From the NCBI GenBank assembly GCA_964371655.1, contig CAYJOD010000098.1, positions 1 through 23,512 of the forward strand: DNA of 23,512 nucleotides, given 5' to 3'. The first letter of the stretch is position 1. Each line of letters begins with the position of its first letter. The notes under the pieces are model-generated. The model saw only the letters and a program-made list of their open reading frames with translations, was not told where the DNA came from and searched no databases. The translations under genes were made by a program, and so were the position numbers. Of the stretch, positions 8,727 through 16,552 are shown piece after piece. This stretch comes from CAZGSN01 sp964371655 (GTDB lineage Bacteria > Desulfobacterota > Binatia > HRBIN30).

Positions 8727-11603
8727 ATGACAATGGACTCAGAAGATTCCGGCAATACGGTTCGCGCCGCCGCGGCGTTGTTGGCGAGCCTTGTCGCCGT
8801 GGCCGTGGTCGAGCAACAACTGCTTGCGGTGCCGCTGTGGGTTGCGGTCGGCGCATTGGTCGTCGTGCTCGGGCTGGTGTTTCGAATGTTGCCTCGGCAG
8901 CCGCAGCCAACGACGGCGAGCAGCTCTTGGGCATGGCTCGCCGCGTGCGCGGCATTCGTTCTCGGAGTGTTCTTTCGCCTGCGCTACCTGCAGACGGTGC
9001 CGACCGGATGGGGGAGCGAGTCCCTGGCGTTCGTCGGCTTCGCGCGCCATCTGGTCGACGCCGGCTTTCCCTACGAGCCCTACAGTTGGTACGCCCACAC
9101 CCTGTACTCGTATGTGATCGCCGCCGTGATGCTGCTGGGGCTGTCGGATCTGATGGCCTTCCGCCTCGCCTCGGCGGCGATCAGCATCGTCACCCTCGTG
9201 GTGGTATTTGCAACCGTGCGGCTGCTGTTCGGGACGCGCACGGCGGCGCTGGCGCTGGCCTTGTTCGCGTCGTCGTACTGGCACTTGTTCGCGTCGCGCA
9301 ACGGTTACCATCAGCAGCTCCTGCCTTTGCTGCAAGGCCTGTTCGTTTACGGCCTGGGAGTGGGGCTGCTGCGCCGGCAGTTGAACGGGTGGTTGATCGC
9401 GGCGGGCGCCATGGTGTTGGGCCTGCACGCCCACTGGGGTTACTACCTGATGCCGGTGTATTGGGCGGCGGTTTGCGCCTACCTCTACGTGCTGCACCGA
9501 CCGCTGTGGCGGCGCAGCGCGCGCTCGACGGTGATCGGTGCTGTCATGGTGGCGCTGTGGTCGATCCCGCTGGCGCTGTTCTTCTTCTACAACGCGCAGA
9601 CGCTCGATTACGTCTTCCGCGGATTCACTCTCGGTGCCTCGGGTGCACCCGACTTGGCGAGCAAGCTCGTGCGCAATTTGCGCTACGTCGGATGGGCACT
9701 GTCGGGGAATGCGCAGGCGCCGGTCGAATTCGGTACGCGTGTCGATGTGCTGGTCGCCGCGGCCGCCCTGGTGGGCGTGGTTGTGTCGCTGCGTTGGTTC
9801 GTGAAGTCGGTGCCGCACGCTCTCATCCTGCTGCTCCTGGCCGTCAACGTCGCCGGTCTCGCTGTGACCATCACCAATTCGTTCTACATCACCGCAACCC
9901 TAGTGCCGGTGTACAGCCTGGCCGCGGTCGGGCTAACGACCATCTGGGTCGAGATCGAGCGCGCCCGCCCCAGGCTCGCGCTCCCGGCCGCCGTTCTCTT
10001 GCTGGTGGCGGTGGCGTGGCAGGCGCGCAGCAACTACGAAGAGTTCTTCGGACAGCGGATTCTCACCGAGCTCAAAGAGCCGTACCACCCACCCGGCACC
10101 TTCTTCCTGTTGTTCGATGCGATCGGCGACCGCGGCGGTCGCCGTGCCGTGTTCGTGGCTCGCGACGAGCCCGGTCGCGACTTCGACGCGCCGCTGCAAG
10201 AGTTCGCCAAGCAGCTGCCGTCGTTCGCGTCGGTGCTCGATACACGTCCGTTCGATGTCGAGACGATTCTGTTTCCGCCGGCACTCATCGGCGCTGCCGA
10301 AGCCGTCGACATCTGGTTGCCGAATGTGGCCTACGTCGAGAAGCTCTTGATCCCGGCGCTGCGCGGCTTCTACCCGGGCTTGTCGGTGTCCACGCTTGCG
10401 CCGCCGCCGCCGTACGCGGCCAAGGACGCAACCGCCGCGGCTTATCGCATCTCGATCGCGCGCGCCGAGATCGCCGCCTACCATGGCCTGCGCGACGGGG
10501 CAGGGCTTCTGTATGTCGCGGCCGATGGTCGCTACCAGTTTCGTCGCCGCGTGCGTACGGGGAATGCGACGGAACCGACGACCCCGGAGCGCGCCCTCGG
10601 TTCTCTGTGGATTCACGAGCAGGCAATCGCATGGGATGACGAATCCGCACCCGGCGTGCTCCTCGAAAAGGGTCTGCATCCACTGCGCCTCACCGACCAC
10701 AATCCCAGCACCGGCATCGAGATGCGCGTCGGCGCTGGCGAGTGGGAGCGACTCGATGACTTTCTTCTCAACGCCAACGGCGTTAGCGACGCCGACCTGG
10801 CACCGTACATCGCGCGCCCGGGGAAGTTGGCCGACTTCGTCTACCGGCTGCGTGTGAGCCTGCCGCGCCCGGCCGACGTGCGCGCGGTCGAGATCGAGGC
10901 GGACGGTAGCTTCGTCAGTCTGAGCTTCGATGCCGTGCGCTGGCACGCGGCGGACGGCACGGTGCTACGGCAGCTGCCTGTCGAGGGCCGCTTTCCGGCG
11001 TTGCTCGCACCCACGACGCAGGGGCTGCTGCGCGTCGACGAAGACGGCATCTGGTGGAGCGTCGAGTCGCAGGCGTTCACCCGTCGGGGCGCGATTGCGT
11101 GCGAGCCGGCGGAGATCCTGGCGGCGAGCGCGGTGGTGGTGTGTCGTGGTGGCGAAGTGCGCAGGCTCGGGGCGCCGGTGCCGCTCGGGCAGCTGGCGAC
11201 CACGCCCGGCATCGGTCTGATGCGCACCACCGATGCGGCGCAGGTGGGAGACGACATCTTCGTGACCGACGAGCAAAGCGGTCGCCTCTGGCACTTCGGC
11301 AAGGACGGCCGCAGCATCGGTTGGCGCCCCATCGCCGGTCTCTATGGCGGCTCGGACGTCGAAGCTGACCCCAGCGGCAATCTGCACGTCAAGTCGTGGA
11401 GCCACGGCATTCGGACGTATTCGTCCGACGGCTACCTTCTTTTCAATCCGACCACGGAGCGCCCGGCGCTCTTCGTGCGCGGCGGCGGGCTCGACGCCGA
11501 TACGCAACCCCTGCACCGCCTCAGGTTCAACGGCGCCAATGCCATCGCCATCGGCGTGCGCGAGTTCGTCTACACGTTCGAGAGAGTGGACGCGGGACAA
11601 TAA
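8727..11603 (+). CDS. GT39-like membrane protein with altered catalytic motif, beta domain and propeller-like C-terminus
   Basis: Predicted 958 aa polytopic protein. Two N-terminal helices (about 13-55) are followed by a GT-C core beginning near residue 70. The first extracytoplasmic loop reads WGSESLAF: S97-E98 stands where the neighbours have Asp-Glu, so the usual catalytic Asp is missing. Family-like segments FRLASAAIS and SSYWHLFASRNGYHQQL follow, with about ten more helices to about residue 430. The soluble part has a PA14-like stretch near 590-735 (LYVAADGRYQF), then short repeats such as VGDDIFVTDEQSGRLWHFGKDG and VEADPSGNLHVKSW (about 750-955) that look like beta-propeller blades. ATG 8727 is chosen because the frame upstream overlaps the divergent gene; an ATG at 8733 is an alternative. 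Only 77 bases separate it from paralogue A, so the promoters probably share this gap. It may be a non-catalytic partner or use another residue. Confidence 0.75.
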   Translation: MTMDSEDSGNTVRAAAALLASLVAVAVVEQQLLAVPLWVAVGALVVVLGLVFRMLPRQPQPTTASSSWAWLAACAAFVLGVFFRLRYLQTVPTGWGSESLAFVGFARHLVDAGFPYEPYSWYAHTLYSYVIAAVMLLGLSDLMAFRLASAAISIVTLVVVFATVRLLFGTRTAALALALFASSYWHLFASRNGYHQQLLPLLQGLFVYGLGVGLLRRQLNGWLIAAGAMVLGLHAHWGYYLMPVYWAAVCAYLYVLHRPLWRRSARSTVIGAVMVALWSIPLALFFFYNAQTLDYVFRGFTLGASGAPDLASKLVRNLRYVGWALSGNAQAPVEFGTRVDVLVAAAALVGVVVSLRWFVKSVPHALILLLLAVNVAGLAVTITNSFYITATLVPVYSLAAVGLTTIWVEIERARPRLALPAAVLLLVAVAWQARSNYEEFFGQRILTELKEPYHPPGTFFLLFDAIGDRGGRRAVFVARDEPGRDFDAPLQEFAKQLPSFASVLDTRPFDVETILFPPALIGAAEAVDIWLPNVAYVEKLLIPALRGFYPGLSVSTLAPPPPYAAKDATAAAYRISIARAEIAAYHGLRDGAGLLYVAADGRYQFRRRVRTGNATEPTTPERALGSLWIHEQAIAWDDESAPGVLLEKGLHPLRLTDHNPSTGIEMRVGAGEWERLDDFLLNANGVSDADLAPYIARPGKLADFVYRLRVSLPRPADVRAVEIEADGSFVSLSFDAVRWHAADGTVLRQLPVEGRFPALLAPTTQGLLRVDEDGIWWSVESQAFTRRGAIACEPAEILAASAVVVCRGGEVRRLGAPVPLGQLATTPGIGLMRTTDAAQVGDDIFVTDEQSGRLWHFGKDGRSIGWRPIAGLYGGSDVEADPSGNLHVKSWSHGIRTYSSDGYLLFNPTTERPALFVRGGGLDADTQPLHRLRFNGANAIAIGVREFVYTFERVDAGQ

Positions 11604-11609
11604 GAGGAC

Positions 11610-11784
11610 TTCACCACGGAGGCACGGAGACACGGAGTGGGAAGAAGAAGTCTGGATGATTGTGGCTGATCAGACCGAGAGCTTCTAGGGACTCATCGTC
11701 GCTCGGGAGAGTTCCCCGTGCCAAGCAAAATGAAATTGCTCTGAGGAATCTCCCCTCTCCGTGCCTCCGTGTCTCCGTGGTGAA
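11610..11784. repeat. Inverted-repeat element with CACGGAGGCACGGAG arms
   Basis: The left arm, 11610-11637, contains CACGGAGGCACGGAGACAC. The right arm, 11757-11784, is its reverse complement except for two exchanged positions. The arms are 28 bases, with 119 bases of unrelated sequence between. It sits between the convergent ends of two glycosyltransferase genes. Such CACGGAG-word repeats are known as dispersed repeats in several large-genome phyla. A role in transcript ending or in miniature-transposon spread is an inference. Confidence 0.8.
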
Positions 11785-11812
11785 ATCGTTGGCGAGTAAT
11801 CCGGGAACTGGA

Positions 11813-14575
11813 TCAGCTCAATGGCTCCGGGATGAACTGCGTCGGCGGCACCAGCTCACGCTGGCCGCCGGGTGGGGTCCAGAAAAGCTGGAACATGCGG
11901 CGTACGGAGTTCGGGGTCGGCCTGCTGTCCCAGTGCACCTTGATGGGATGGGCGCCCTCACTGAGCTGGCGCGCGATCGTACATTGCTGCGGGCTCTCGG
12001 GGACAATGTCGGCGGCCTGGCACAGCGACGTTCCGTCCAACTCCATCCTGTACGGGCCGCTCGCGCCTACGGTGAGGGTGTAGGTGCCGGGGCTCGGGAT
12101 GCGTAGAGCGCCGCTCCAGTCGACGGAGAAGGGCGAGCGGATGACGAGGTCGTCGCGCGGCGCTTCCCAGAAACCTTCTTGCGCAAAGACGTTGAGCTGC
12201 GGGTCGATGCGGCGCAGGAGCGGCGTGCCATTGCGTGTGTACACCGCGTTGAGCCCTTCGGCGGCGGCTTCCGGGCGCATGGACCAGCGGTCGAGCGTCA
12301 GCGACTGTCCGTCGTGTTCGATTCGGATCGACAGGCCACGCTTTTCGCCGGGTTCTTCGCTCAACGAGATCGGAATCCAGCCGACCGGCAACTCGACGCT
12401 CTCCTCTGCTGCTTCCCCCGCCACCAGCTGGCGCTGCAACCTCTCGCCGAGGCGGAGCTCGCCGGCGCGTGCGCTTTCGATGTGCAGCGTCGCGGCGTGA
12501 TCGGTTGGCCAGTAGATGCGCCCACTCCATTCGATCCGGGTTTGTGCATCGACGGCGCCGGCGTCGAATGGGTCGGCGACGATACCGGCAGCCTCGCCCA
12601 CCTTCATCGTCAGGCCGGCGCGCTCGATCATTTCCTGAGGCGACAGTGTCGCCATGCGGTACAGAATCTTGCGGTCGTCGTGCGAGTAGAGCTCGAATAC
12701 ATCGGCCCGCGGGTAGAGCTTCTGCAGGTAGGGCAGGAGATCGAGCTCTACCGGGGAAAGGATGACTACCAGTGGAGTCTGCGTCGCGGTGTGAACCGGA
12801 AGAAAGTGCGCCGGCTCCTCGACGTTACGCAGATCGCGTCCGGCGAAGTTGATGTCGAAGAGCTCGTCGCCGAAGCGCAGGTAGTGCTCGGCGCCGAGAA
12901 GGCGAGCACGGTTGCTCGCCGGCATGCGGTCCAAGCGCCGCGCCAGATCGTTGGGGGCGTCCGGCTCGGTCGCCGCATAGGTAACGAAGTAGGTATGCCA
13001 AGTGTCATAGGCGGCAGCGGCAAGCAGCAATGTGGCGAGGGCAATTCCGAAGGTGCGCAGACCCTTCGCCTTCTGCGAAAGATCGAGCAGCGCCGACAGC
13101 GACAGCGCCGCCATGAGCGGCAAGGTCGGGATCAATCCCACCATGCGCACGGTCGCGGGTGGGTCATCGGTGAGAACGCTGCCGATGAAGGCGCTGGCGA
13201 AGAACCAGTAAAGCACCACGGCCTCGCGCCGCAGGACGCGGGTGAGGAGCATGGCCAGACCGAGGATGAAGAGCGCCGAGCTGACGTGATCCAACATGCC
13301 GCCGCCGCGGTAGCCGATGCCGTAGGCTCCGGCCGGGATGGCCGTGAAGCCGAGGGCGGTGCTGAGCACCTGGCGAGAAATGAGGGGGCGCGCCCCCTCC
13401 CAACCCTGCGCGTTCCAAACCGCGACGATCTGGTCGACCACCTGACGATTGCGCGCCATGTGCGTCCACTCGACCCAGTTGTGCAGGAACTGGAAGTGAT
13501 CGGTGATGTGGTAGACGAGCGGTGACACACACAGGACGAATCCGGCAACCACCAACGCGACGGCTTTGCCGTGGCTGCGGATCGCTGTGGGGTGCAAGAC
13601 CGCTGTGATCGCGATCCACGAGAACAGCAGCGGCGGAAAGGACTGGCCGGCATTGTAGGTGTACAAGCAGAGGCCGAGGGCCATGCCGCTCCAGAAAAAG
13701 CTGACAGCCTTGCCGGTGTTGAGGGCGCGGAACCACAGGGCGATCGCCAGCGAGCCCCACAGCATAACCTGGGCGTGGCAGACGCCGAGGCGGCTGAAAT
13801 CGATGGCGGTGCGACAGATGGCGAACAACACCGCGGTCAGCACCGCGACCCGGCGCGAGAACAGCTCGCGTGCGAGCACGTAGGTGGTGACCACGGCGAG
13901 GGTGCCCACAAACGCTGACGACATCTTGAGAGTGGTGGTGTGGACGCCAAATAGGGGCGTGAACAACCCTTGCAGCGCCATCCCCAAGTTGGGCCAGGTA
14001 TTCCAGCCCATATGGAAGAAGCTGAGCAGCTCGCCGCGACCGTAGCGAAAGACCTGTGCCGCCACGCGCGGCTCGTCACCGATGACGTGATAGGGGATCG
14101 AGTCGAGCCAGGCGAGGCGAGCCACGGCGGCAACCACGACGATCAGCGTCAGCGCGATCACTTCGTTTGTGGTCCACGCCGGCGAGGAACGTAGCGGCAT
14201 CGCGATGCGCCAAGCGCGTAGCGCCAGCGCGGCGGCGGCGGCAGCGACGAACCATAGGCCCAGAGAGGACCACGGGTAGTGCTCGGATTCCGAGAGCCAA
14301 ATCGCCGCGCCCAAGGCGAGGCAGGCGGCAAGCGCCAGGCTCAGGCGCAACGCCGGCTTGCCCGCCGCGGATGCCAGAGGGCGCATGCCGGCGCCGTCGT
14401 CTGCAGGCGACGGCGTCCACGTCGCGAGGGCGAATACGGATGCCGCGAGGCCGTACAGCTCCCACCCTTGCAGCCCGAACGGATTGGTCGCGGTAAGTCG
14501 TTGTGCCGCAAGCGCCGCGATGAGAGCGACGAGCGCCGCCGCAAAGCGAGTCAAAGGATGAATCAGTACCCCCAT
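11813..14575 (-). CDS. GT39-like membrane glycosyltransferase with two C-terminal beta domains (paralogue B)
   Basis: Predicted 920 aa inner-membrane glycosyltransferase and paralogue of the 6241-8649 product. Shared landmarks in order: the acidic pair D167-E168 in IGDEPRVA, MGWNTWPNLGMALQG, CRTAIDFSRLG, HAQVM, GYRGGGMLDHVSSALFILG, DDPPATVRMVGLIP, RLLGAEHYLRFG, and the closing WTPPGGQRELVPPTQF. It is 118 residues longer. Most of the extra length is a beta-rich segment at about 680-770 (WSGRIYWPTDHAATLHIE onward) placed before the shared PA14-like domain at about 790-915. This looks like an added second sugar-binding-type module. The ATG at 14575 has only a weak GGTGG upstream. Transcription is separate from the divergent accessory genes beyond 15199. 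Substrate unknown. Confidence 0.83.
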   Translation of the reverse strand: MGVLIHPLTRFAAALVALIAALAAQRLTATNPFGLQGWELYGLAASVFALATWTPSPADDGAGMRPLASAAGKPALRLSLALAACLALGAAIWLSESEHYPWSSLGLWFVAAAAAALALRAWRIAMPLRSSPAWTTNEVIALTLIVVVAAVARLAWLDSIPYHVIGDEPRVAAQVFRYGRGELLSFFHMGWNTWPNLGMALQGLFTPLFGVHTTTLKMSSAFVGTLAVVTTYVLARELFSRRVAVLTAVLFAICRTAIDFSRLGVCHAQVMLWGSLAIALWFRALNTGKAVSFFWSGMALGLCLYTYNAGQSFPPLLFSWIAITAVLHPTAIRSHGKAVALVVAGFVLCVSPLVYHITDHFQFLHNWVEWTHMARNRQVVDQIVAVWNAQGWEGARPLISRQVLSTALGFTAIPAGAYGIGYRGGGMLDHVSSALFILGLAMLLTRVLRREAVVLYWFFASAFIGSVLTDDPPATVRMVGLIPTLPLMAALSLSALLDLSQKAKGLRTFGIALATLLLAAAAYDTWHTYFVTYAATEPDAPNDLARRLDRMPASNRARLLGAEHYLRFGDELFDINFAGRDLRNVEEPAHFLPVHTATQTPLVVILSPVELDLLPYLQKLYPRADVFELYSHDDRKILYRMATLSPQEMIERAGLTMKVGEAAGIVADPFDAGAVDAQTRIEWSGRIYWPTDHAATLHIESARAGELRLGERLQRQLVAGEAAEESVELPVGWIPISLSEEPGEKRGLSIRIEHDGQSLTLDRWSMRPEAAAEGLNAVYTRNGTPLLRRIDPQLNVFAQEGFWEAPRDDLVIRSPFSVDWSGALRIPSPGTYTLTVGASGPYRMELDGTSLCQAADIVPESPQQCTIARQLSEGAHPIKVHWDSRPTPNSVRRMFQLFWTPPGGQRELVPPTQFIPEPLS

Positions 14576-14642
14576 GCGGCCACCGTGCGGCGCGTGCTAG
14601 CACAGGCATCCGCCAAAGGCATCAGCGCATTGGTGCAAGGGA

Positions 14643-14755
14643 GCGCCGAGCCGCGACCGTAAGGGAGCGGTGATCGAAGGTGCACCCGCCGCGCTCATGG
14701 GGGACCCGGCGTAAGTCAGCGCAGAGCCGCGACCGTGAGGGAGCGGTGATCGAGG
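14643..14755. repeat. Two direct copies of a GAGCCGCGACCGTnAGGGAGCGG repeat
   Basis: Copy 1 at 14643-14680 and copy 2 at 14719-14755 share GAGCCGCGACCGT, then A or G, then AGGGAGCGGTGATCGA, with a 76-base period. Each can fold through CCGC/GCGG. This is a REP-like family of the kind seen in high-GC environmental genomes. It occupies the start of the 623-base gap (14576-15198), whose other content is the hairpin pair listed next. I see no gene in that gap. Confidence 0.75.
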
Positions 14756-14951
14756 GGAAATCCTCTCCGAATGCTGCGGGCTTCCGCCCGCAACGCGATC
14801 GGCCATCGCCGGAATCCGACTCGTCGCCGTCGCTCGCACCGCAGCGGATCGAATCTCTGCGTACGCCCGCGCCGCTTCGGTCTCCTCCAGCCATAAACGA
14901 CGGCACATCGAGCCGTAAACCGCGTTGAAGTGGCCGCATCTGAAGCGCAAA

Positions 14952-15102
14952 CAGCCAGATCGGACGTTGGTCTGGCTGTTCGACGCGGCTGCAGTTCCAA
15001 TTGCGCAAGACTCTGGCTCGCTAGCGATGAAGTGTGGACTTCTGCGGCAAAAGCGTGAGGATGTTTCAACTCGAACAAGCCATACCAATCATTGGTGTGG
15101 CT
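14952..15102. other. Pair of related hairpins, possible RNA element
   Basis: Hairpin 1 is CAGCCAGA (14952-14959) with TCTGGCTG (14971-14978). Hairpin 2 is AGCCATACCAA (15078-15088) with TTGGTGTGGCT (15092-15102), 11 pairs including one G-T and a 3-base loop. Both have the form AGCCA...TGGCT followed by GTT. They are 126 bases apart in a gap with no convincing reading frame. Function unknown. Confidence 0.4.
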
Positions 15103-15198
15103 GTTTTGGCGAGCGAACCTGCCAGGTCGATGATGTAGTCAGGCTGATTGTGTGCGTTGGCGGCCGTTTCGACGATGGAATGTGGCGCGCGGCCGCCG

Positions 15199-15705
15199 TC
15201 AACGCGGTGAGGAGAGCTGGCTCAGGAGCGCGGCAACGCGCTGATCGCCCGCGGTGGTCAAGGCGTAGCTCTCGTGCATGTGGGAGCCATTCTTGCGGAT
15301 CAGGCCGGCGGCGATATGCGGTGCGAGGGCTCGATCGAAGCGTGTCGGTCGATATCCGGAAGCCGCCAACGACGCTTTCAAGCGTGTCGCCGGGACTTGG
15401 TTGCCGGCCACCTCGGGAAAACAGATGCGATAGCCGTGAAGGATGAGCAAGGCGGCGTCGGCATTGCGTTGTCGGCCATTGACCGCACCGCGCAGGGTCA
15501 AGAGCTTCCGCGCGACGTCGACGGCAAACAGCTCGGGCGGCGCCGCTGCTGCGCTGCGGATGACGGCAGGCTGATTCGCTGCCCCCAAACCCGCGAGTCG
15601 CTTCCAAGCCTCGAGCTGCGCCTCCACCCAATCGCGCGCCCCCTCCGCCTCGAGCTCGTGGACACCCACCTTCACGCGCAGCTTGACGACATCGGTCGCT
15701 GCCAT
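15199..15705 (-). CDS. Hypothetical protein with N-terminal VKVGxHELEAEG motif and winged-helix-like C-terminus
   Basis: A 168 aa soluble protein with no named family I can assign. Residues about 8-37 (LRVKVGVHELEAEGARDWVEAQ) resemble an N-terminal motif seen in many unnamed soil-bacterial proteins (hEFEaEG...v..Q). From about residue 62 the chain is helical. Residues about 115-165 (SGYRPTRFDRALAPHIAAGLIRKNG...YALTTAGDQRVA) look like a winged helix, a likely nucleic-acid-binding fold. The start is well supported: AGGAGG at 15715-15720 lies 9 bases before ATG 15705. It lies 93 bases downstream of a two-gene module on the same strand and could be its third gene. Function unknown. Confidence 0.7.
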   Translation of the reverse strand: MAATDVVKLRVKVGVHELEAEGARDWVEAQLEAWKRLAGLGAANQPAVIRSAAAAPPELFAVDVARKLLTLRGAVNGRQRNADAALLILHGYRICFPEVAGNQVPATRLKASLAASGYRPTRFDRALAPHIAAGLIRKNGSHMHESYALTTAGDQRVAALLSQLSSPR

Positions 15706-15798
15706 CGAAGTTCCCCTCCTTGACTTCCTAGAAGCCGAACGTCAAGGCGTTGAGCGGCTGAGGCTCGCGACGAGTGGATCTCGATGAGCCGCCGAGAG

Positions 15799-16533
15799 TT
15801 ACGCCGTTTCATCGGTCGTGAGGGAAATCTGCCGAAGTAAGAGCTTTCCAAGCGGCGTGATCCCGTATCCATGGAGTTTCAGGCCACCGGTTAATGAATC
15901 GAACATGGGTTGCTTTGTACGCATATCGGTCTCGTACTCAGGTTCAAGGAGCCCCAGTTCTGCCAGGTGCTTCTTGTATCCATCGCGGAGGGCTTTCTTG
16001 TCCAGCGCAGCTTGGTCGCAACCGAGATACGTCCGGACTGGCTCCAACACGGTGGCGTGCTTTTCGCGGAATTCCTTGTCGCCGCCGATAGTACGCACCA
16101 AATGGAAGCGCAACCAAAGAACTTCGATGTCATTCAGCTCCCCCAGTACCCGCAAGAGATGCTTAGACTCGATGAATGATACATCAGAGGTGGCGATGCC
16201 GTTCGCGAGCAAGGAAGCAAGATACTGGCGGCGCCCATCAGACACAGAGCGCGCTGCTTGTCGGATCCCCTCTTCCAAAAGATCGGTGAAATTCTCATCG
16301 GTGAGCTTGGAGCGCACGAACTCCTGGTCGAGCTTCGCGAGACGTATCTCAAGCTCCGAGGCAAACTTCGCGAGCCGGTCGATGCGCTGATTCGGGATAA
16401 TCGTTCCAGCAAGTTCCGCAAGCAGGGAACCAGCAAAGGGCACCATTCCGAGAACCGCTCTCGCGGCGGAAGCGACGTAATCGTTCTGCTGATTCTGAAT
16501 CATCAATTGTGTATCAGATCCTTCGTCTTCCAT
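15799..16533 (-). CDS. Uncharacterised protein with N-terminal hydrophobic segment and IPNQR motif
   Basis: A 244 aa protein of unknown function. Residues 20-46 form one hydrophobic Gly/Ala-rich segment (AVLGMVPFAGSLLAELAGTI) leading into PNQRIDRLAKF. A charged, probably coiled helix follows (about 50-85), then a helical domain with RRQYLASLLANGIA (about 102-115). The C-terminal third (about 185-240, HLAELGLLEPEYE...YGITPLGKLLLRQI) resembles a winged helix. Similar P-x-x-G...IPNQR...F proteins are widespread but unnamed to my knowledge. The upstream gene ends only 19 bases before this start, so the two are almost certainly co-transcribed. The ribosome-binding site is weak (GGGA), suggesting coupling. 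Base composition is visibly less GC-rich than in the glycosyltransferase genes, which hints at horizontal origin. Confidence 0.75.
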   Translation of the reverse strand: MEDEGSDTQLMIQNQQNDYVASAARAVLGMVPFAGSLLAELAGTIIPNQRIDRLAKFASELEIRLAKLDQEFVRSKLTDENFTDLLEEGIRQAARSVSDGRRQYLASLLANGIATSDVSFIESKHLLRVLGELNDIEVLWLRFHLVRTIGGDKEFREKHATVLEPVRTYLGCDQAALDKKALRDGYKKHLAELGLLEPEYETDMRTKQPMFDSLTGGLKLHGYGITPLGKLLLRQISLTTDETA

Positions 16534-16552
16534 TGTTCCCAGAGAGCCAATC

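Noticed and set aside
8650..8955. Upstream extension of the 6241-8649 gene to 8955
   Set aside because: The added 102 residues are Arg/Pro/Ala-rich, overlap the divergent gene on the other strand, and have no match in the paralogue.
11610..11784. Rho-independent terminator between the convergent glycosyltransferase genes
   Set aside because: The arms are 119 bases apart and no T-tract follows either arm, so the simple terminator model does not fit; listed as a repeat element.
14597..15088. Minus-strand open frame of 163 codons in the repeat gap
   Set aside because: Its translation is largely the REP-like repeats read through (SPLPHGRGSAL), with no ribosome-binding site. It is a repeat artefact.
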